Shown: positions 26,627 through 35,621, counted from the first letter of the stretch. The stretch is 64,000 nt of DNA from Domibacillus sp. PGB-M46 (GCF_022668875.1 NZ_JAKGCR010000019.1:16234-80233); one strand, 5' to 3'. The notes: generated from the letters alone by a model not told the origin. Numbers and translations are program-made.

Positions 26627-27445
26627 GTGAAAAGAATTTGGTTTATAGCCGTTTTAGTTATTGCAGCAATCGGTATTTTAGCTGCTTCATTTTTAGGAAA
26701 TTCTGAAGCGCAGGAAAGCCCTTCCCCGGAGGGGTTTGTAAGAGAATATCTTGAATTAGTAAAAGCAAGAGACTATGAAAATATAGTTGATTTAATGATT
26801 GATGATCGTTTTAATAATGACCGTCAGACTAAAATTGATAACTACAAAATGTTTGAAGGCGACTCTAATGATTTCAAAAAGTATGAGATCAAAGAAGTAA
26901 AGGACGTTACAGAAGATAAAGCAACTGTTGTTGCAGTGGTAGAGTTTAAAGATGGTAGTATAGAGCAAATACCGATGCATTTAGTTAAAAAAGAGGGTAA
27001 CTGGAAACTACATATCGATACGGGTGATGCTTTTGATGATGAGGATTTTAAAATAATAAAAAAACCGGATATTACACAAAATGAACAAAGTTCTTCTCCA
27101 GAAGAGTTCGCAACAGAGTATCTGGAGTCACACAAGGCAAAAAAATATGAACGAATGGCAGAGATGGTCATTGATGAACGTTTTCCTGATTTGAAAGAAA
27201 GAGTTACGATGTATAAGGAATCGGACAAGCATACAGCGTTAGAAGAGTATGAAATTAAAGAAGTAAAAGATGTGACAGAAGAAACAGCAACAGTGGTGGT
27301 CGAATTAACTAGAAAATATGGAGAAGTTCTTCAGGTGCCTCTGCATCTCGTGAAGAAGTCTGGGGAATGGAAAGTGTATATCAGTTCAGAAGATATTAAC
27401 AAAGATGAAGATTTTAAAATGATTAAACCAGCAACTGAATTTTAA
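26627..27445 (+). CDS. Membrane-anchored protein with two tandem NTF2-like repeats
   Basis: About 272 residues. An N-terminal membrane helix (IWFIAVLVIAAIGILAASFLG) is followed by two copies of the same ~110-residue domain: SPEGFVREYLELVKARDYE...EIKEVKDVTEDKATVVAVVEF...HLVKKEGNWKLHI and SPEEFATEYLESHKAKKYE...EIKEVKDVTEETATVVVEL...HLVKKSGEWKVYI. The pattern resembles DUF4878-type lipoprotein domains. GTG 26627 with GGTGG upstream is preferred to ATG 26609. Likely exported and anchored outside the membrane; function unknown. Confidence 0.75.
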   Translation: MKRIWFIAVLVIAAIGILAASFLGNSEAQESPSPEGFVREYLELVKARDYENIVDLMIDDRFNNDRQTKIDNYKMFEGDSNDFKKYEIKEVKDVTEDKATVVAVVEFKDGSIEQIPMHLVKKEGNWKLHIDTGDAFDDEDFKIIKKPDITQNEQSSSPEEFATEYLESHKAKKYERMAEMVIDERFPDLKERVTMYKESDKHTALEEYEIKEVKDVTEETATVVVELTRKYGEVLQVPLHLVKKSGEWKVYISSEDINKDEDFKMIKPATEF

Positions 27446-27513
27446 AAATTTGTTTGAATAGCAAACATCTACGAGTCAGTGCTTTTAGAAAGTAAGATTT
27501 AAAATAATTAATA

Positions 27514-27645
27514 GAACATAAATGATATTATGTTGTATTGAGAACGCCTTGGATCTTTAGAATTTGGGGCGTTTTTTCGATTTGAGTGTAATCACGAGGA
27601 GATTTCTGTAATGCGTCTTATTAAACTAACGCAGCAGATTAGCCG
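27514..27645 (+). repeat. B-like site
   Basis: GAACATAAATG...ATTATGTTG inverted repeat, GAACGCC/GGGCGTTT hairpin with T-run, then AAACTAACGCAGCAGATTAG. Confidence 0.55.
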
Positions 27646-27689
27646 AAGAACTAGATGTTATAATTTTATTTTAAAGGGGGAGTATCTTA

Positions 27690-28235
27690 ATGCCAATAAA
27701 GAAAATTAGTAAAGTCAACCTTTTAACTGCCGTCATATTAATTACAATATTTGTTTTTTATATTTCGGATAGTATAGGTAAACCGTATGGGAACGATAAA
27801 GAATCCATAGAAAAAGTTATTCAATCGATTGAAGGTTACGAAAACGAGTCAATTGATATCTTGGAGATTAAAGATATTTATAATGAAAGGGTAGTTGCTT
27901 TTTTATCTAATAATAATCCAGGTTATATTCAATTTTATAGAAATAAAAAAGGTGATTATAAATGGAAACATATAGAAAAAAGTGAAGGTCAATCATTTGC
28001 TCCATACTTGATTCACGTATCGAACGAAGAATCTAATGTATTAAAATTTATGATTGTTACTAATCAAGAAAATAATATTGCTAAAATAGAATTAGATGTA
28101 AATAAACAGGCAATAAAACAGGAGTTTAAAGTAAATCAGAATTCTGTTTCTTGGATTGATTTACCGGCGGGTAAAACACTTACATATAAATACAAGTATT
28201 TTGATAAAGATGGTAATATAATAGGCAATTATTAG
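27690..28235 (+). CDS. Small membrane-anchored hypothetical protein
   Basis: 181 residues with an N-terminal helix (LLTAVILITIFVFYISDSIG) and an exported domain of about 150 residues rich in Asn and Lys (YNERVVAFLSNNNPGYIQFYRNKKGDYKWKHIEKSEG). The domain resembles those of small Bacillus cell-surface proteins but no family is recognised. AAAGGGGG is about 9 bases before the ATG. One-gene cassette. Confidence 0.68.
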   Translation: MPIKKISKVNLLTAVILITIFVFYISDSIGKPYGNDKESIEKVIQSIEGYENESIDILEIKDIYNERVVAFLSNNNPGYIQFYRNKKGDYKWKHIEKSEGQSFAPYLIHVSNEESNVLKFMIVTNQENNIAKIELDVNKQAIKQEFKVNQNSVSWIDLPAGKTLTYKYKYFDKDGNIIGNY

Positions 28236-28330
28236 GGTTATTAACAGTTTTTCTTCAGCTACCAAGGTGCAAGAATCGTAGTTTGAAATTATCATTAAGA
28301 CAACGAAGCTTATTGTGAAATGATGAACTT

Positions 28331-28415
28331 AAACTAACGGGGGGCAAGAGTTTAAGAACCGGCTGCTGTTCCAGCCGGTCTTTTTTCTTCCTCAACTAAA
28401 GGTGCAGGTTAGTTG
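28331..28415 (+). repeat. Array site A3 (canonical)
   Basis: AAACTAAC, CAAGAGTTTAAGAA, CCGGCTG/CAGCCGG with T-run, CTTCCTCAACTAAAGG, GTTAGTTG. Confidence 0.9.
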
Positions 28416-28484
28416 AGGAAGAGGGGTAAATAAAACGATGTCGAATATATTTATGATGAAATTTAAGGTACCTGAGGAAACATT

Positions 28485-28904
28485 TTGAAAAAATATAAGA
28501 TTGAAAATAATATTCCAACATTGGAAGAATACAAATATTTGTGTGAGTCTGTGGGATGGACTAATTATATGAATTTTGAAGTGGTGGAAACATCACTAAG
28601 TAAGTCTATTCACTGCATCACAGTCAAAGATAATAATCAAATTGTTGGTATGGGGAGAATTGTTGGCGATGGGGCTATTTATTTCTATATCCAAGATATA
28701 GTGGTCCATCCAGATTATCAGAAAAATGGTGTTGGGAAGGAAATAATGAATCTTTTGGTTGAATACTTAAATACGAATGCCCCAGATAAAGCGTTTGTTG
28801 GTTTGTTTGCATCACAAGGTAAAGAACCGTTCTATGAAAAATATGATTTTAAAGATTTCTCACCCAACATGACAGGGATGTTTACTGTAATTTCTAAAAA
28901 ATAG
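28485..28904 (+). CDS. GNAT family N-acetyltransferase
   Basis: 139 residues starting with TTG. The acetyl-CoA binding motif is YQKNGVGKEIMNLLV, with IQDIVVHPDYQ before it and GKEPFYEKYDFK at the C-terminus. Cytosolic; acyl acceptor unknown. GAGGAAA lies about 7 bases upstream. One-gene cassette between A3 and A4; GNATs are also common cargo of classical integron arrays. Confidence 0.88.
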   Translation: MKKYKIENNIPTLEEYKYLCESVGWTNYMNFEVVETSLSKSIHCITVKDNNQIVGMGRIVGDGAIYFYIQDIVVHPDYQKNGVGKEIMNLLVEYLNTNAPDKAFVGLFASQGKEPFYEKYDFKDFSPNMTGMFTVISKK

Positions 28905-28984
28905 ACATAATAGATTTAAAATTTTAGGAAAGGTAATCAATAAACATTAAACAATTGTTGTTCAAGTAAACCTTTTCCTTATTA

Positions 28985-29063
28985 GGCTAACGGGGGCAAG
29001 AGTTTAAGAACCGGTTACTGCATCAGCCGGTCTTTTTTTCTCAACTAAAGAAGCAGATTAGTG
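28985..29063 (+). repeat. Array site A4
   Basis: GGCTAAC, CAAGAGTTTAAGAA, CCGGTTACTGCATCAGCCGG (stem partly degraded), CTCAACTAAAGAAGC, GATTAGTG. Confidence 0.85.
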
Positions 29064-29180
29064 AAGGATGGGTTGCTTAACCTTCCTCATTTATCTGTAC
29101 CTTATAAAAAACAAAAAACTGTTACTTTAATGCAGGACAGTTTGTTTATATAATCATGCCAAAGAAAGGAGAGAAGAATT

Positions 29181-29762
29181 ATGGAGATAACAACAGTAGT
29201 ATTAATAGGAGATAGAGTAAAGATACAACCTATGGAGGAGTATCACGTACAGGAATTATTTGATGCGGGAAACAATCCAGATATATGGGCACATATGCCA
29301 ATGAAAGTTCAATCGATTGAAGATATGAAGTACCTTGTGAATGAAGCACTTCAAGCGAGAGAGCAAGGAAGCGAATTTCCTTTTGTTATCTTCGATAAGG
29401 ATTCGGGGAAAATTGTGGGAAGCACTCGTTTTCTTAATATATCCATACCAAACCGTAACTTGGAAATTGGTTGGACATGGCTGTCTCCAACTGTTTGGCG
29501 AACTAGAATAAATACAGAATGTAAGTATCTTCTTTTGAAATACTGCTTTGAGACACTTGGGACAATTCGTGTTCAGTTAAAAACAGATAGTCGAAATGTG
29601 CGGTCTCAGCAGGCAATTGAACGGCTGGGTGCAGTAAAAGAAGGAGTGCTTCGGAATCATGTGGTTATGCCTGACGGTTACCTAAGAGACTCTGTTTTTT
29701 ACAGTGTAATCGACCAAGAATGGGTGCTAGTGAAGGACAAATTGGAGAGTATGCTACAATAA
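29181..29762 (+). CDS. GNAT family N-acetyltransferase (RimJ/RimL-like)
   Basis: 193 residues of the RimJ/RimL/YdaF type: LIGDRVKIQPMEEYHVQELF at the N-terminus, LEIGWTWLSPTVWRTRINTECKYLLLKYCFE in the middle and SRNVRSQQAIERLGAVKEGVLRNHVV at the end. Likely acetylates a protein N-terminus or small amine. AAAGGAGAG is about 7 bases before the ATG. One-gene cassette. Confidence 0.9.
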   Translation: MEITTVVLIGDRVKIQPMEEYHVQELFDAGNNPDIWAHMPMKVQSIEDMKYLVNEALQAREQGSEFPFVIFDKDSGKIVGSTRFLNISIPNRNLEIGWTWLSPTVWRTRINTECKYLLLKYCFETLGTIRVQLKTDSRNVRSQQAIERLGAVKEGVLRNHVVMPDGYLRDSVFYSVIDQEWVLVKDKLESMLQ

Positions 29763-29788
29763 TCCTGTATTTTTGGAGTGTTGCTTAT

Positions 29789-29872
29789 TAAACGAAAGAG
29801 TGCTTTAACTTAACAAAGGAGGTAGCTGCGGCACCTCCTTTTCTTATTGCACAAACGGAGCAGTTTACTTGA
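29789..29872 (+). repeat. Array site A'2
   Basis: TAAACGA left arm (degenerate), central GGAGGT/ACCTCC hairpin with T-rich tail, right arm GTTTACTTG. Confidence 0.78.
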
Positions 29873-29923
29873 ACAATTACGACTCTAAAAAATATACATA
29901 TAATAATTGTAAATGGGGGTGTA

Positions 29924-31099
29924 ATGGGCTTGCAAGGGAGAGTCAGTTTAAGTGTTGCTTGGATAACCTTGTTTCTAATGGGTACAGATTTATTTGTAGT
30001 ATCTCCGTTACTACCGTTCATTTCCGAAGCGTATAGTGTTAGTTCAGCGATGACAGGGTGGATGGTAACTGTTTTTGCTGTAACATATGCTATTGCAGCC
30101 CCTTTCTTTGGTTGGGCTTCAGATAAAAATGGAAAAGGGATTTTTATTACATTTGGGTTATTGTTATTTTCCTTCTCTAATGCCTTAACTGCTTTTTCAC
30201 CTTCTTTTACCTCGTTAATCATTAGTCGTATTTTAGCTGGTTTGTCGGTTGCTGCAGTCACCCCTTTAATTTATGCCATTATCGGGGATATTGCACCATC
30301 AAACCGGAGGGGAACTTGGCTTTCTATTGTTGTTTCAGGACATTTAACAGCTCTTTGGGCAGGAGCACCAATCGGTACGTTACTAGAACATTTTCTTGGT
30401 TGGCGTTCAGTATTTGTTGTAATGGCTATGATAGGGACTTTATTGGCGGTAGTAAATTTCAAAACGTGGAGATATGTTCCTGAAAGGGATGTAACAAGAA
30501 ATCTATCAGGGGGAAATCTGCTAAGAATACTTGGTTCGGTAAGTGTTACCACCGTTTGGGCGATTTCAATGTATGCTCTTTATGTTTACTTAGGTGCGGC
30601 TCTTTATTCCGAAAATGGATTCACATCTTCAGAAATTGCGTTAGCTGTTACTTTTTATGGTATTGGCGCTGTTTTAGGAAGTCTTATTAGCGGACAATTC
30701 ACAGACAGGTTTGGGGAAAAGAAGATTTCTAAAGCTACGCTAATTTTATTGACCCTTATACTCGTTTGTTTAGGAATATTCTTCTCATCTGGGGATTGGA
30801 TCTATTTCTTTCTGTTCATATGGGCTTTGGTTGGGTATGCAGGATTTACATCATACCAAGCACGATTAACAGTGGAATATCCCAAGGAACGAGGAATTGT
30901 TATGGCGTGGAATAATACGGCTCTGTATATTGGTATTACCATTGGTTCAATCATTGGTGGTTATGTCATATCTAACTGGGGTTATCCGTTCCTGCCATAT
31001 GTTTGCAGCATTGCAGCAATTATTAGTTTTGTCCTTAGTAACCAAAAGGTCCAAGAAACAAAAAAAGAGAAAAATTATAATGTGAAGAATTGTACTTAA
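29924..31099 (+). CDS. MFS transporter (DHA1-like, YdhP/AraJ type)
   Basis: 391 residues with about 12 membrane helices, DLFVVSPLLPFISEAY in helix 1, loop 2-3 PFFGWASDKNGKG and a symmetrical ISGQFTDRFGEKK between helices 7 and 9. Sugar or drug efflux is typical of this group. Start at ATG 29924, with GGGGGTG upstream. It ends at the lead sequence of B4. Confidence 0.88.
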   Translation: MGLQGRVSLSVAWITLFLMGTDLFVVSPLLPFISEAYSVSSAMTGWMVTVFAVTYAIAAPFFGWASDKNGKGIFITFGLLLFSFSNALTAFSPSFTSLIISRILAGLSVAAVTPLIYAIIGDIAPSNRRGTWLSIVVSGHLTALWAGAPIGTLLEHFLGWRSVFVVMAMIGTLLAVVNFKTWRYVPERDVTRNLSGGNLLRILGSVSVTTVWAISMYALYVYLGAALYSENGFTSSEIALAVTFYGIGAVLGSLISGQFTDRFGEKKISKATLILLTLILVCLGIFFSSGDWIYFFLFIWALVGYAGFTSYQARLTVEYPKERGIVMAWNNTALYIGITIGSIIGGYVISNWGYPFLPYVCSIAAIISFVLSNQKVQETKKEKNYNVKNCT

Positions 31100-31243
31100 A
31101 CTATAGGGGGCTTTAATTGAAAAAGTCAACTATAAAACTCGCTCCTTAATGCAACAAAAATGTAATTATGTTGTGTTAGAAAAGCCCCGGCTGTCAAAAA
31201 CAGCCGGGGCTTTTAATATACAGTCTGGACGAACGGTTGAGTA
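31098..31243 (+). repeat. Array site B4 (with A-type left part)
   Basis: Starts like an A site (TTGTACTTAAACTATAGGGGG, here split 31090-31110), then TCAACT, ATGCAACA...TTGTTG-type repeat, AGCCCCGGCTGT/ACAGCCGGGGCT hairpin and GACGAACGGTTGAG. Nearly identical to the sequence at 54803-54943. Confidence 0.75.
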
Positions 31244-31252
31244 ATAATTTCC

Positions 31253-31600
31253 ATGTTATCTTTCAAGAAAAACTATAAATTAGACACAAGGTATCTGAAG
31301 AATAGGGGTTATTTATACATGCTCTACCTTAAGTTTTTTATTTATCAATTCTTCTTGTTTAATGCACTTATTGCTCTCAACTTTTACTTTGTTGAACCCA
31401 TGCGCAAAACATTCAGCTTTGTCAGCATACTTGCAACAGTAATAACTGTTTTGCTCGCTGTGTCAGCCTTTGGCTCGATGGATAAACTTAATAACCAAGT
31501 GAGTGCAATAAGACTAAGAAATAAACTTTTACTTTCGTTCCTAGCTTTTGTTTTAGCATTTCTTTTATTTGGCTTACTCACTGGAGAAATAATGTTTTAA
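31253..31600 (+). CDS. Small membrane protein of unknown function
   Basis: 115 residues with about three hydrophobic helices (FFIYQFFLFNALIALNFYF, VSILATVITVLLAVSAFGS, LLLSFLAFVLAFLLFGLLTG). No recognised family. No clear ribosome binding site before ATG 31253, which abuts site B4, so translation may depend on a start further in. One-gene cassette between B4 and C3. Confidence 0.6.
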   Translation: MLSFKKNYKLDTRYLKNRGYLYMLYLKFFIYQFFLFNALIALNFYFVEPMRKTFSFVSILATVITVLLAVSAFGSMDKLNNQVSAIRLRNKLLLSFLAFVLAFLLFGLLTGEIMF

Positions 31601-31611
31601 TCTCTGGTTTC

Positions 31612-31638
31612 GATCAACAGTATCGGTCAACTATTGAT
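31612..31638 (+). repeat. Array site C3
   Basis: GATCAACAGTA-TCGGTC-AACTATTGAT. Confidence 0.82.
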
Positions 31639-31759
31639 GAAGCAGAACCCGTTGTTACATTCGTTTAATAAATACAAGAAACAGCCTTTCCTACCGATAA
31701 AATAAGAATGGCTGTTTTGTATGTATTCAGGATTTAAAAATAGGTTTTTTTGCTTTTTC

Positions 31760-32683
31760 CTATAAACTATTCAAAAGAATATAACCTTTATTCCAAGTAC
31801 CTATTAGGAGATACTTGTCGTCTTTACTGAAACTAGCATAGCATGCATTAGGCAGGTCCTGAATATTAATAGCGTTTAGACTCTCGCTGTCTAAGATGAC
31901 TACACACTCGCTAAAAGTAATTAATATAAATTTTCCATCGTTCGATAAACTTATATGTTGAAATTGTTGGTCAAATCCATGAACTTCTTGAAGAGAGAGT
32001 TTAACATCTTTTAGTACATTCTCAAATTTCGAGTCTAACATTACAACGTTATACCCATCAACTAGAATGTAACTATTCAATGCAGCATTAAAAAGTACTC
32101 CCCCCCAGACAAACCCCTTACTATTGTCAATCTTAATAAAAGAAAAATCTTTCTCCACAATTTTCACAATAGAAAATTCAGTGACCCCAGCCATTTCATT
32201 ATTGGTACGGATTGTAAACAAATGAGCATTTTCCTCTTCCAAGTATTGAATATACGAAATGCTAGAATCCTCAAAATCTGAAATTGCCTCATATTGATCT
32301 AAATCTAGATCAAATACAAAAATTTGATCACTTGAACTAGTACTTGCCACAAATAATAATCCGGTTTTCTCCTTCAAGAAAGAAATCTGATCTTCGTTTA
32401 ATTTTAAATTTTTTTTACTTCGAATTGTTTTTACAAGATTAAACTGTTGAGTTTCATAAATATAGGTACTTCCAGTAGTGTTTTGAATTAATAATAACTT
32501 AGAACCATCGTTGTATTCTAAAGTACCAGGATGACTAGGCTTATTTAAAACAATAGGATCTTCCCAGTTTTTATTTAAGTAAATAAACGTTTTATTTGAT
32601 ACACGGGATATAAAGTTGAAATCATGCGACACGGCAAAAGAATAACTTGTGTTAAATGATTTCACCACCTCCATACTCAGCAA
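31760..32683 (-). CDS. WD40/YVTN-like beta-propeller hypothetical protein
   Basis: About 307 residues, no signal peptide. Repeated blade-like segments (FAVSHDFNFISRVSNKTFIYLN; HISLSNDGKFILITFSECVVILDSE; YASFSKDDKYLLIGTWNKGYILL) point to a beta-propeller. AAGGAG lies 8 bases before TTG 32683; a GTG at 32692 is too close to that site. It is one of few array genes opposite to the common cassette direction. Function unknown. Confidence 0.7.
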   Translation of the reverse strand: MLSMEVVKSFNTSYSFAVSHDFNFISRVSNKTFIYLNKNWEDPIVLNKPSHPGTLEYNDGSKLLLIQNTTGSTYIYETQQFNLVKTIRSKKNLKLNEDQISFLKEKTGLLFVASTSSSDQIFVFDLDLDQYEAISDFEDSSISYIQYLEEENAHLFTIRTNNEMAGVTEFSIVKIVEKDFSFIKIDNSKGFVWGGVLFNAALNSYILVDGYNVVMLDSKFENVLKDVKLSLQEVHGFDQQFQHISLSNDGKFILITFSECVVILDSESLNAINIQDLPNACYASFSKDDKYLLIGTWNKGYILLNSL

Positions 32684-32859
32684 TATCTTCACTCCTTAAA
32701 AGGTAATAACAGTACACTTTCGGGTGCGTCAGGTTAACAAGAAATCATTTAAATCATTGTGCCACCATCAAAAATGGTCATTGCTTTCCTAACAACAAAA
32801 TTTTATCATCCAAAACGCCTACTATTAATACATTGTTTCTACCAAAACTAACCAGCATA

Positions 32860-32876
32860 GACGGACTGTTGATTAA
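32860..32876 (+). repeat. Right arm of a B-type site
   Basis: GACGGACTGTTGATTAA, as at the right end of B1. The hairpin part upstream is not recognisable. Confidence 0.55.
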
Positions 32877-32953
32877 ATAGGTGCTGCTGTTCTACTATAA
32901 ATTAATAATATGAAAATAAACGAAATCTGCCGTAACCATAGGAGGCTACACAT

Positions 32954-33436
32954 ATGAAGGAGTATTATAACGGCAAAAACTTTTGGGACAAGGAAAAAAC
33001 CTGGCGTATTCAGTATCCAATCAACGATTATATTATACTGAAGGCAGAATTCTTGTTAGGTATTACGCTTCCTGAAACATTTAAGCAGCTAATGAAAGGA
33101 CAAAATGGCGGCGAGCTCACTTATCCGTATTTCACGTTACCTGACAGCCCGATAAAGTATCATTTAGATATCGACCCCATTCACTTTAAAGACGATGATG
33201 TAAGCATCCTGTCTTCAGGTGATTCATTACAAGAAGCAGGACTTCCAAAGTCTATGATTGTCCTTTGGACTGATTTTCATAATTGGCTTGTCATGGATTA
33301 TCGTTATACAAAAGAAAACCCTTCAATTCAATTTGTTTGCGAAGATTATTCAACAGGAGAAATGAATTGGTATTACATCAAAATGGCAGATACCTTTGAT
33401 GATTTCCTAAAACAGCTTTTTCGTCTAGTCGACTAA
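32954..33436 (+). CDS. SMI1/KNR4 family protein
   Basis: 160 residues. SUKH signature: LKAEFLLGITLPETFKQLMKGQNGGELTYPYF, then VSILSSGDSLQEAGLPKSMIVLWTDFHNWLVMDYR. Homologous to the gene at 45787 (shared NFW start, NGGEL(T/E)YPYF and (D/N)xHxWxxxDYR). Possible orphan immunity protein; no toxin gene adjoins. Bounded by a B-type right arm and C4. Confidence 0.88.
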   Translation: MKEYYNGKNFWDKEKTWRIQYPINDYIILKAEFLLGITLPETFKQLMKGQNGGELTYPYFTLPDSPIKYHLDIDPIHFKDDDVSILSSGDSLQEAGLPKSMIVLWTDFHNWLVMDYRYTKENPSIQFVCEDYSTGEMNWYYIKMADTFDDFLKQLFRLVD

Positions 33437-33451
33437 TTCAACTGAATTTCT

Positions 33452-33478
33452 TAATCAACAGTATCGGTCAACTACTGC
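33452..33478 (+). repeat. Array site C4
   Basis: TAATCAACAGTA-TCGGTC-AACTACTG. Confidence 0.8.
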
Positions 33479-33536
33479 TTAAACTAAGAGCAGCGTTACT
33501 TTATCCATTATGCACTTAAACCCCGGTTGCAGAAGA

Positions 33537-33992
33537 CTAATCCATATTTTCGGCAATCTTTTTCAGTTCTTTTGCACGAGAAATAATAAATGCTCTCATA
33601 TATTCTTCCAAAAACAACTTATCGGCTGCAACGCCAATTAGACCAAATGGCGACTTATATTGAAATGTATCTATCATGAGGGTTCCGCCTGCTTCTTCAA
33701 TAAACTGATGGGTATGAACAAAAGATTGGAAAGCTCCCTTCACCATAATATCTACAAACTTATGAGGCTTTTCCATTAATGTCACTTTGGCTGTCAGTCT
33801 TTGTTTAATACCAAAGTGAATGGCTTCCCAGGTAACAGTATCTCCCTGTTCTAATAACCCTTCTGTCACTCCACCAACGACTCTTTCCTTTGTTTTAAAG
33901 GTCGTTTGGGTATGGATATCCACATTTCTTGCAAGGTCAAAACATACTTCGGCAGGTGCTTTAATAAACTGCTGATGCTCAATAACAGGCAT
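33537..33992 (-). CDS. SRPBCC (START/Bet v1-like) family protein
   Basis: 151 residues with the polyketide cyclase/dehydrase-type N-terminus IEHQQFIKAPAEVCFDLARNVDIHTQTT and a long C-terminal helix FLEEYMRAFIISRAKELKKIAEN. These bind hydrophobic ligands in a deep pocket; related proteins in Bacillus are annotated as cell-division inhibitor-like. GGAG lies upstream of the start. Minus-strand gene alone between C4 and C5. Confidence 0.82.
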   Translation of the reverse strand: MPVIEHQQFIKAPAEVCFDLARNVDIHTQTTFKTKERVVGGVTEGLLEQGDTVTWEAIHFGIKQRLTAKVTLMEKPHKFVDIMVKGAFQSFVHTHQFIEEAGGTLMIDTFQYKSPFGLIGVAADKLFLEEYMRAFIISRAKELKKIAENMD

Positions 33993-34159
33993 TTTTTATT
34001 CTCCTTCCAAAAGCACTTACTAACACACCCAAAATTATAATTTGTCGCAGTTAGTATTAACTACTTCTTGTTCAACTTACCTGCCCAACAGTTTAACGTA
34101 AAAATCTACAGTATCCTTTGACGAGCTTTTCTTTAACCCGGTTACCGAAAAAGCTTTTT

Positions 34160-34187
34160 ACTTAACAGTTTCGCTCAACTACTATCT
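34160..34187 (+). repeat. Array site C5 (degenerate)
   Basis: ACTTAACAGTT-TCGCTC-AACTACTATCT; the centre differs at one position from TCGGTC. Confidence 0.7.
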
Positions 34188-34223
34188 AAGATAAGAAATA
34201 AAAAATGCACTGGAGGAAATTAA

Positions 34224-34580
34224 ATGGCCAAGTACAACGAAATGCAACTTGAAACTCATATTCAAGAGGATGGACAATATAATGTCCAAGTTAAAATTAA
34301 AAGTAAAGAGACCGAAGAAATAGATATTTTGTTATCTGGAATAAAGGCGTTGATTGATTATATTGGCGTTGAAAGTTTATGTGAAGGTGATGAAAAAAAG
34401 TATCACGAGACTTTAAAAAAAGTTATATATGCCGTAGCTGATAATATTGGGTTTACTACGGGAGCATACATTGAGAAGTTGGAAGCAACGATCCAGTATG
34501 ATAAAAGAACTGGTGAGCCATCAGTAGATGAAGCAAGCAGAAAAGCTCTGATCGTAAGTTATTTGAATGAGAATATCTGA
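34224..34580 (+). CDS. Hypothetical protein
   Basis: 118 residues, soluble, acidic (MQLETHIQEDGQYNVQVKIKSKETEEIDILLSGIKALIDYIG). A ferredoxin-like beta-strand/helix pattern is possible but no family is recognised. GGAGG lies 6-8 bases before the ATG. In the same cassette as the small membrane protein at 34687. Confidence 0.68.
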   Translation: MAKYNEMQLETHIQEDGQYNVQVKIKSKETEEIDILLSGIKALIDYIGVESLCEGDEKKYHETLKKVIYAVADNIGFTTGAYIEKLEATIQYDKRTGEPSVDEASRKALIVSYLNENI

Positions 34581-34686
34581 CTAACTACAAATCAGCAAAA
34601 AATCAATTCAAAAAGAGCGCTTAGGGACTGATCCCATAGAGTGAGGCAAATAAAACGCCTTTAAGTTGAAAATAGGAGGTAATCAA

Positions 34687-34875
34687 ATGAGCTTCTATTC
34701 TTATGGATTGTGCAAGAAATCTTGGCAGTCTCTAATTATTAGCGTAATAGCTTTTCTATTACCAATGCTTTATTTTCGGGGTGCCGAGAATTGGTTTAAG
34801 TTACTTACTCTTGTTCCCTTAATCCCCTTCTCACTCGCTTTTTACACAAAGAAAAAAGTTAGAGATATGCATTGA
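34687..34875 (+). CDS. Small membrane protein
   Basis: 62 residues with two hydrophobic helices (SLIISVIAFLLPMLYFRG and LLTLVPLIPFSLAFY). AGGAGG is 7 bases upstream of ATG 34687. Family not recognised. Followed by a strong terminator. Confidence 0.7.
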   Translation: MSFYSYGLCKKSWQSLIISVIAFLLPMLYFRGAENWFKLLTLVPLIPFSLAFYTKKKVRDMH

Positions 34876-34899
34876 CCAGTAGCTAAAATAAATAAGAAA

Positions 34900-34937
34900 A
34901 AGGGTCATGATTACTTCGTGCGTAATTATGACCCTTT
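34900..34937 (+). terminator. Intrinsic terminator
   Basis: Stem AAGGGTCATGATTAC / GTAATTATGACCCTT followed by TT. Confidence 0.8.
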
Positions 34938-34955
34938 TCAGTTTTAGTATTCATA

Positions 34956-34984
34956 ACTTAACAGTATAGGTCTACCGTTGAGCA
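34956..34984 (+). repeat. Array site C6
   Basis: ACTTAACAGTA-TAGGTC-TACCGTTGAGCA. Followed at 34997-35060 by remnants of B/A-type sequence (GCGACATAAATG and CGGGGCAGTTTAGCTCAAC). Confidence 0.75.
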
Positions 34985-35075
34985 GTGAAATAAAATGCGA
35001 CATAAATGCAATTATTATTGTAATGTGTCTTCCTAAACCAACGGGGCAGTTTAGCTCAACAAGAAAATAATCATT

Positions 35076-35111
35076 CAATAAATTTAGTCAACAACTTGAC
35101 TAAATTTATTG
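35076..35111. promoter_or_regulatory. MarR operator 1 (36-bp palindrome)
   Basis: Perfect 16-bp arms around CAAC, with TTTAGTCAA / TTGACTAAA blocks. It lies upstream of the MarR gene at 35190. Confidence 0.75.
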
Positions 35112-35158
35112 AACCCTCTAATATTGTAATTGGGTTCTAGGTTACAATTGTATAAATG

Positions 35159-35172
35159 GTCAACTAGTTGAC
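35159..35172. promoter_or_regulatory. MarR operator 2
   Basis: GTCAACTAGTTGAC, a perfect palindrome with TTGACTAAA following, next to the ribosome binding site of the MarR gene. Shares the half-site of operator 1. Confidence 0.75.
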
Positions 35173-35189
35173 TAAATCAGGAGGGTTAT

Positions 35190-35621
35190 ATGGAAAATTT
35201 AAAAACAGACATTACTTTAGACTTCTTTAAAATCTCCAATCTTTTAAGTAGATATGGGGCAAAGATGGTTGCGGATGTTGGGCTTAATAGCATTCAGCAA
35301 TGGGTTATCCTTAGAACAATCATTAATAGAGGAGATATTTCAATTGGTGAATTAAAGGAAGAAACTCTTGTAACAAAACAAAATATGACGGGGATGATTA
35401 ACCGTCTTCAGGAATCAAATTTAGTTATTTTGTATCCAGATTCCGAAGATAAAAGACGAATTCGGGTGAAGGTTACAGAGGAAGGACGCCGTGTTTACGA
35501 ACAATTGAAATCATCACGCAATGATTTCAATGACAAAACTTACAGTATTTACAATGACCAAGAAATAATGGTTTTAAACGAGTTACTTGGCCGGCTAGTT
35601 ATACATTTGAAAGAGAACTAA
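35190..35621 (+). CDS. MarR family transcriptional regulator
   Basis: 143 residues with winged helix WVILRTIINRGDISIGELKEETLVTKQNMTGMINRLQES and wing PDSEDKRRIRVKVTEEG. GGAGG lies 6 bases before the ATG. Two operators with TTGACTAAA half-sites lie upstream, so it is probably autoregulated and represses the MFS gene that begins 27 bases downstream. Confidence 0.9.
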   Translation: MENLKTDITLDFFKISNLLSRYGAKMVADVGLNSIQQWVILRTIINRGDISIGELKEETLVTKQNMTGMINRLQESNLVILYPDSEDKRRIRVKVTEEGRRVYEQLKSSRNDFNDKTYSIYNDQEIMVLNELLGRLVIHLKEN

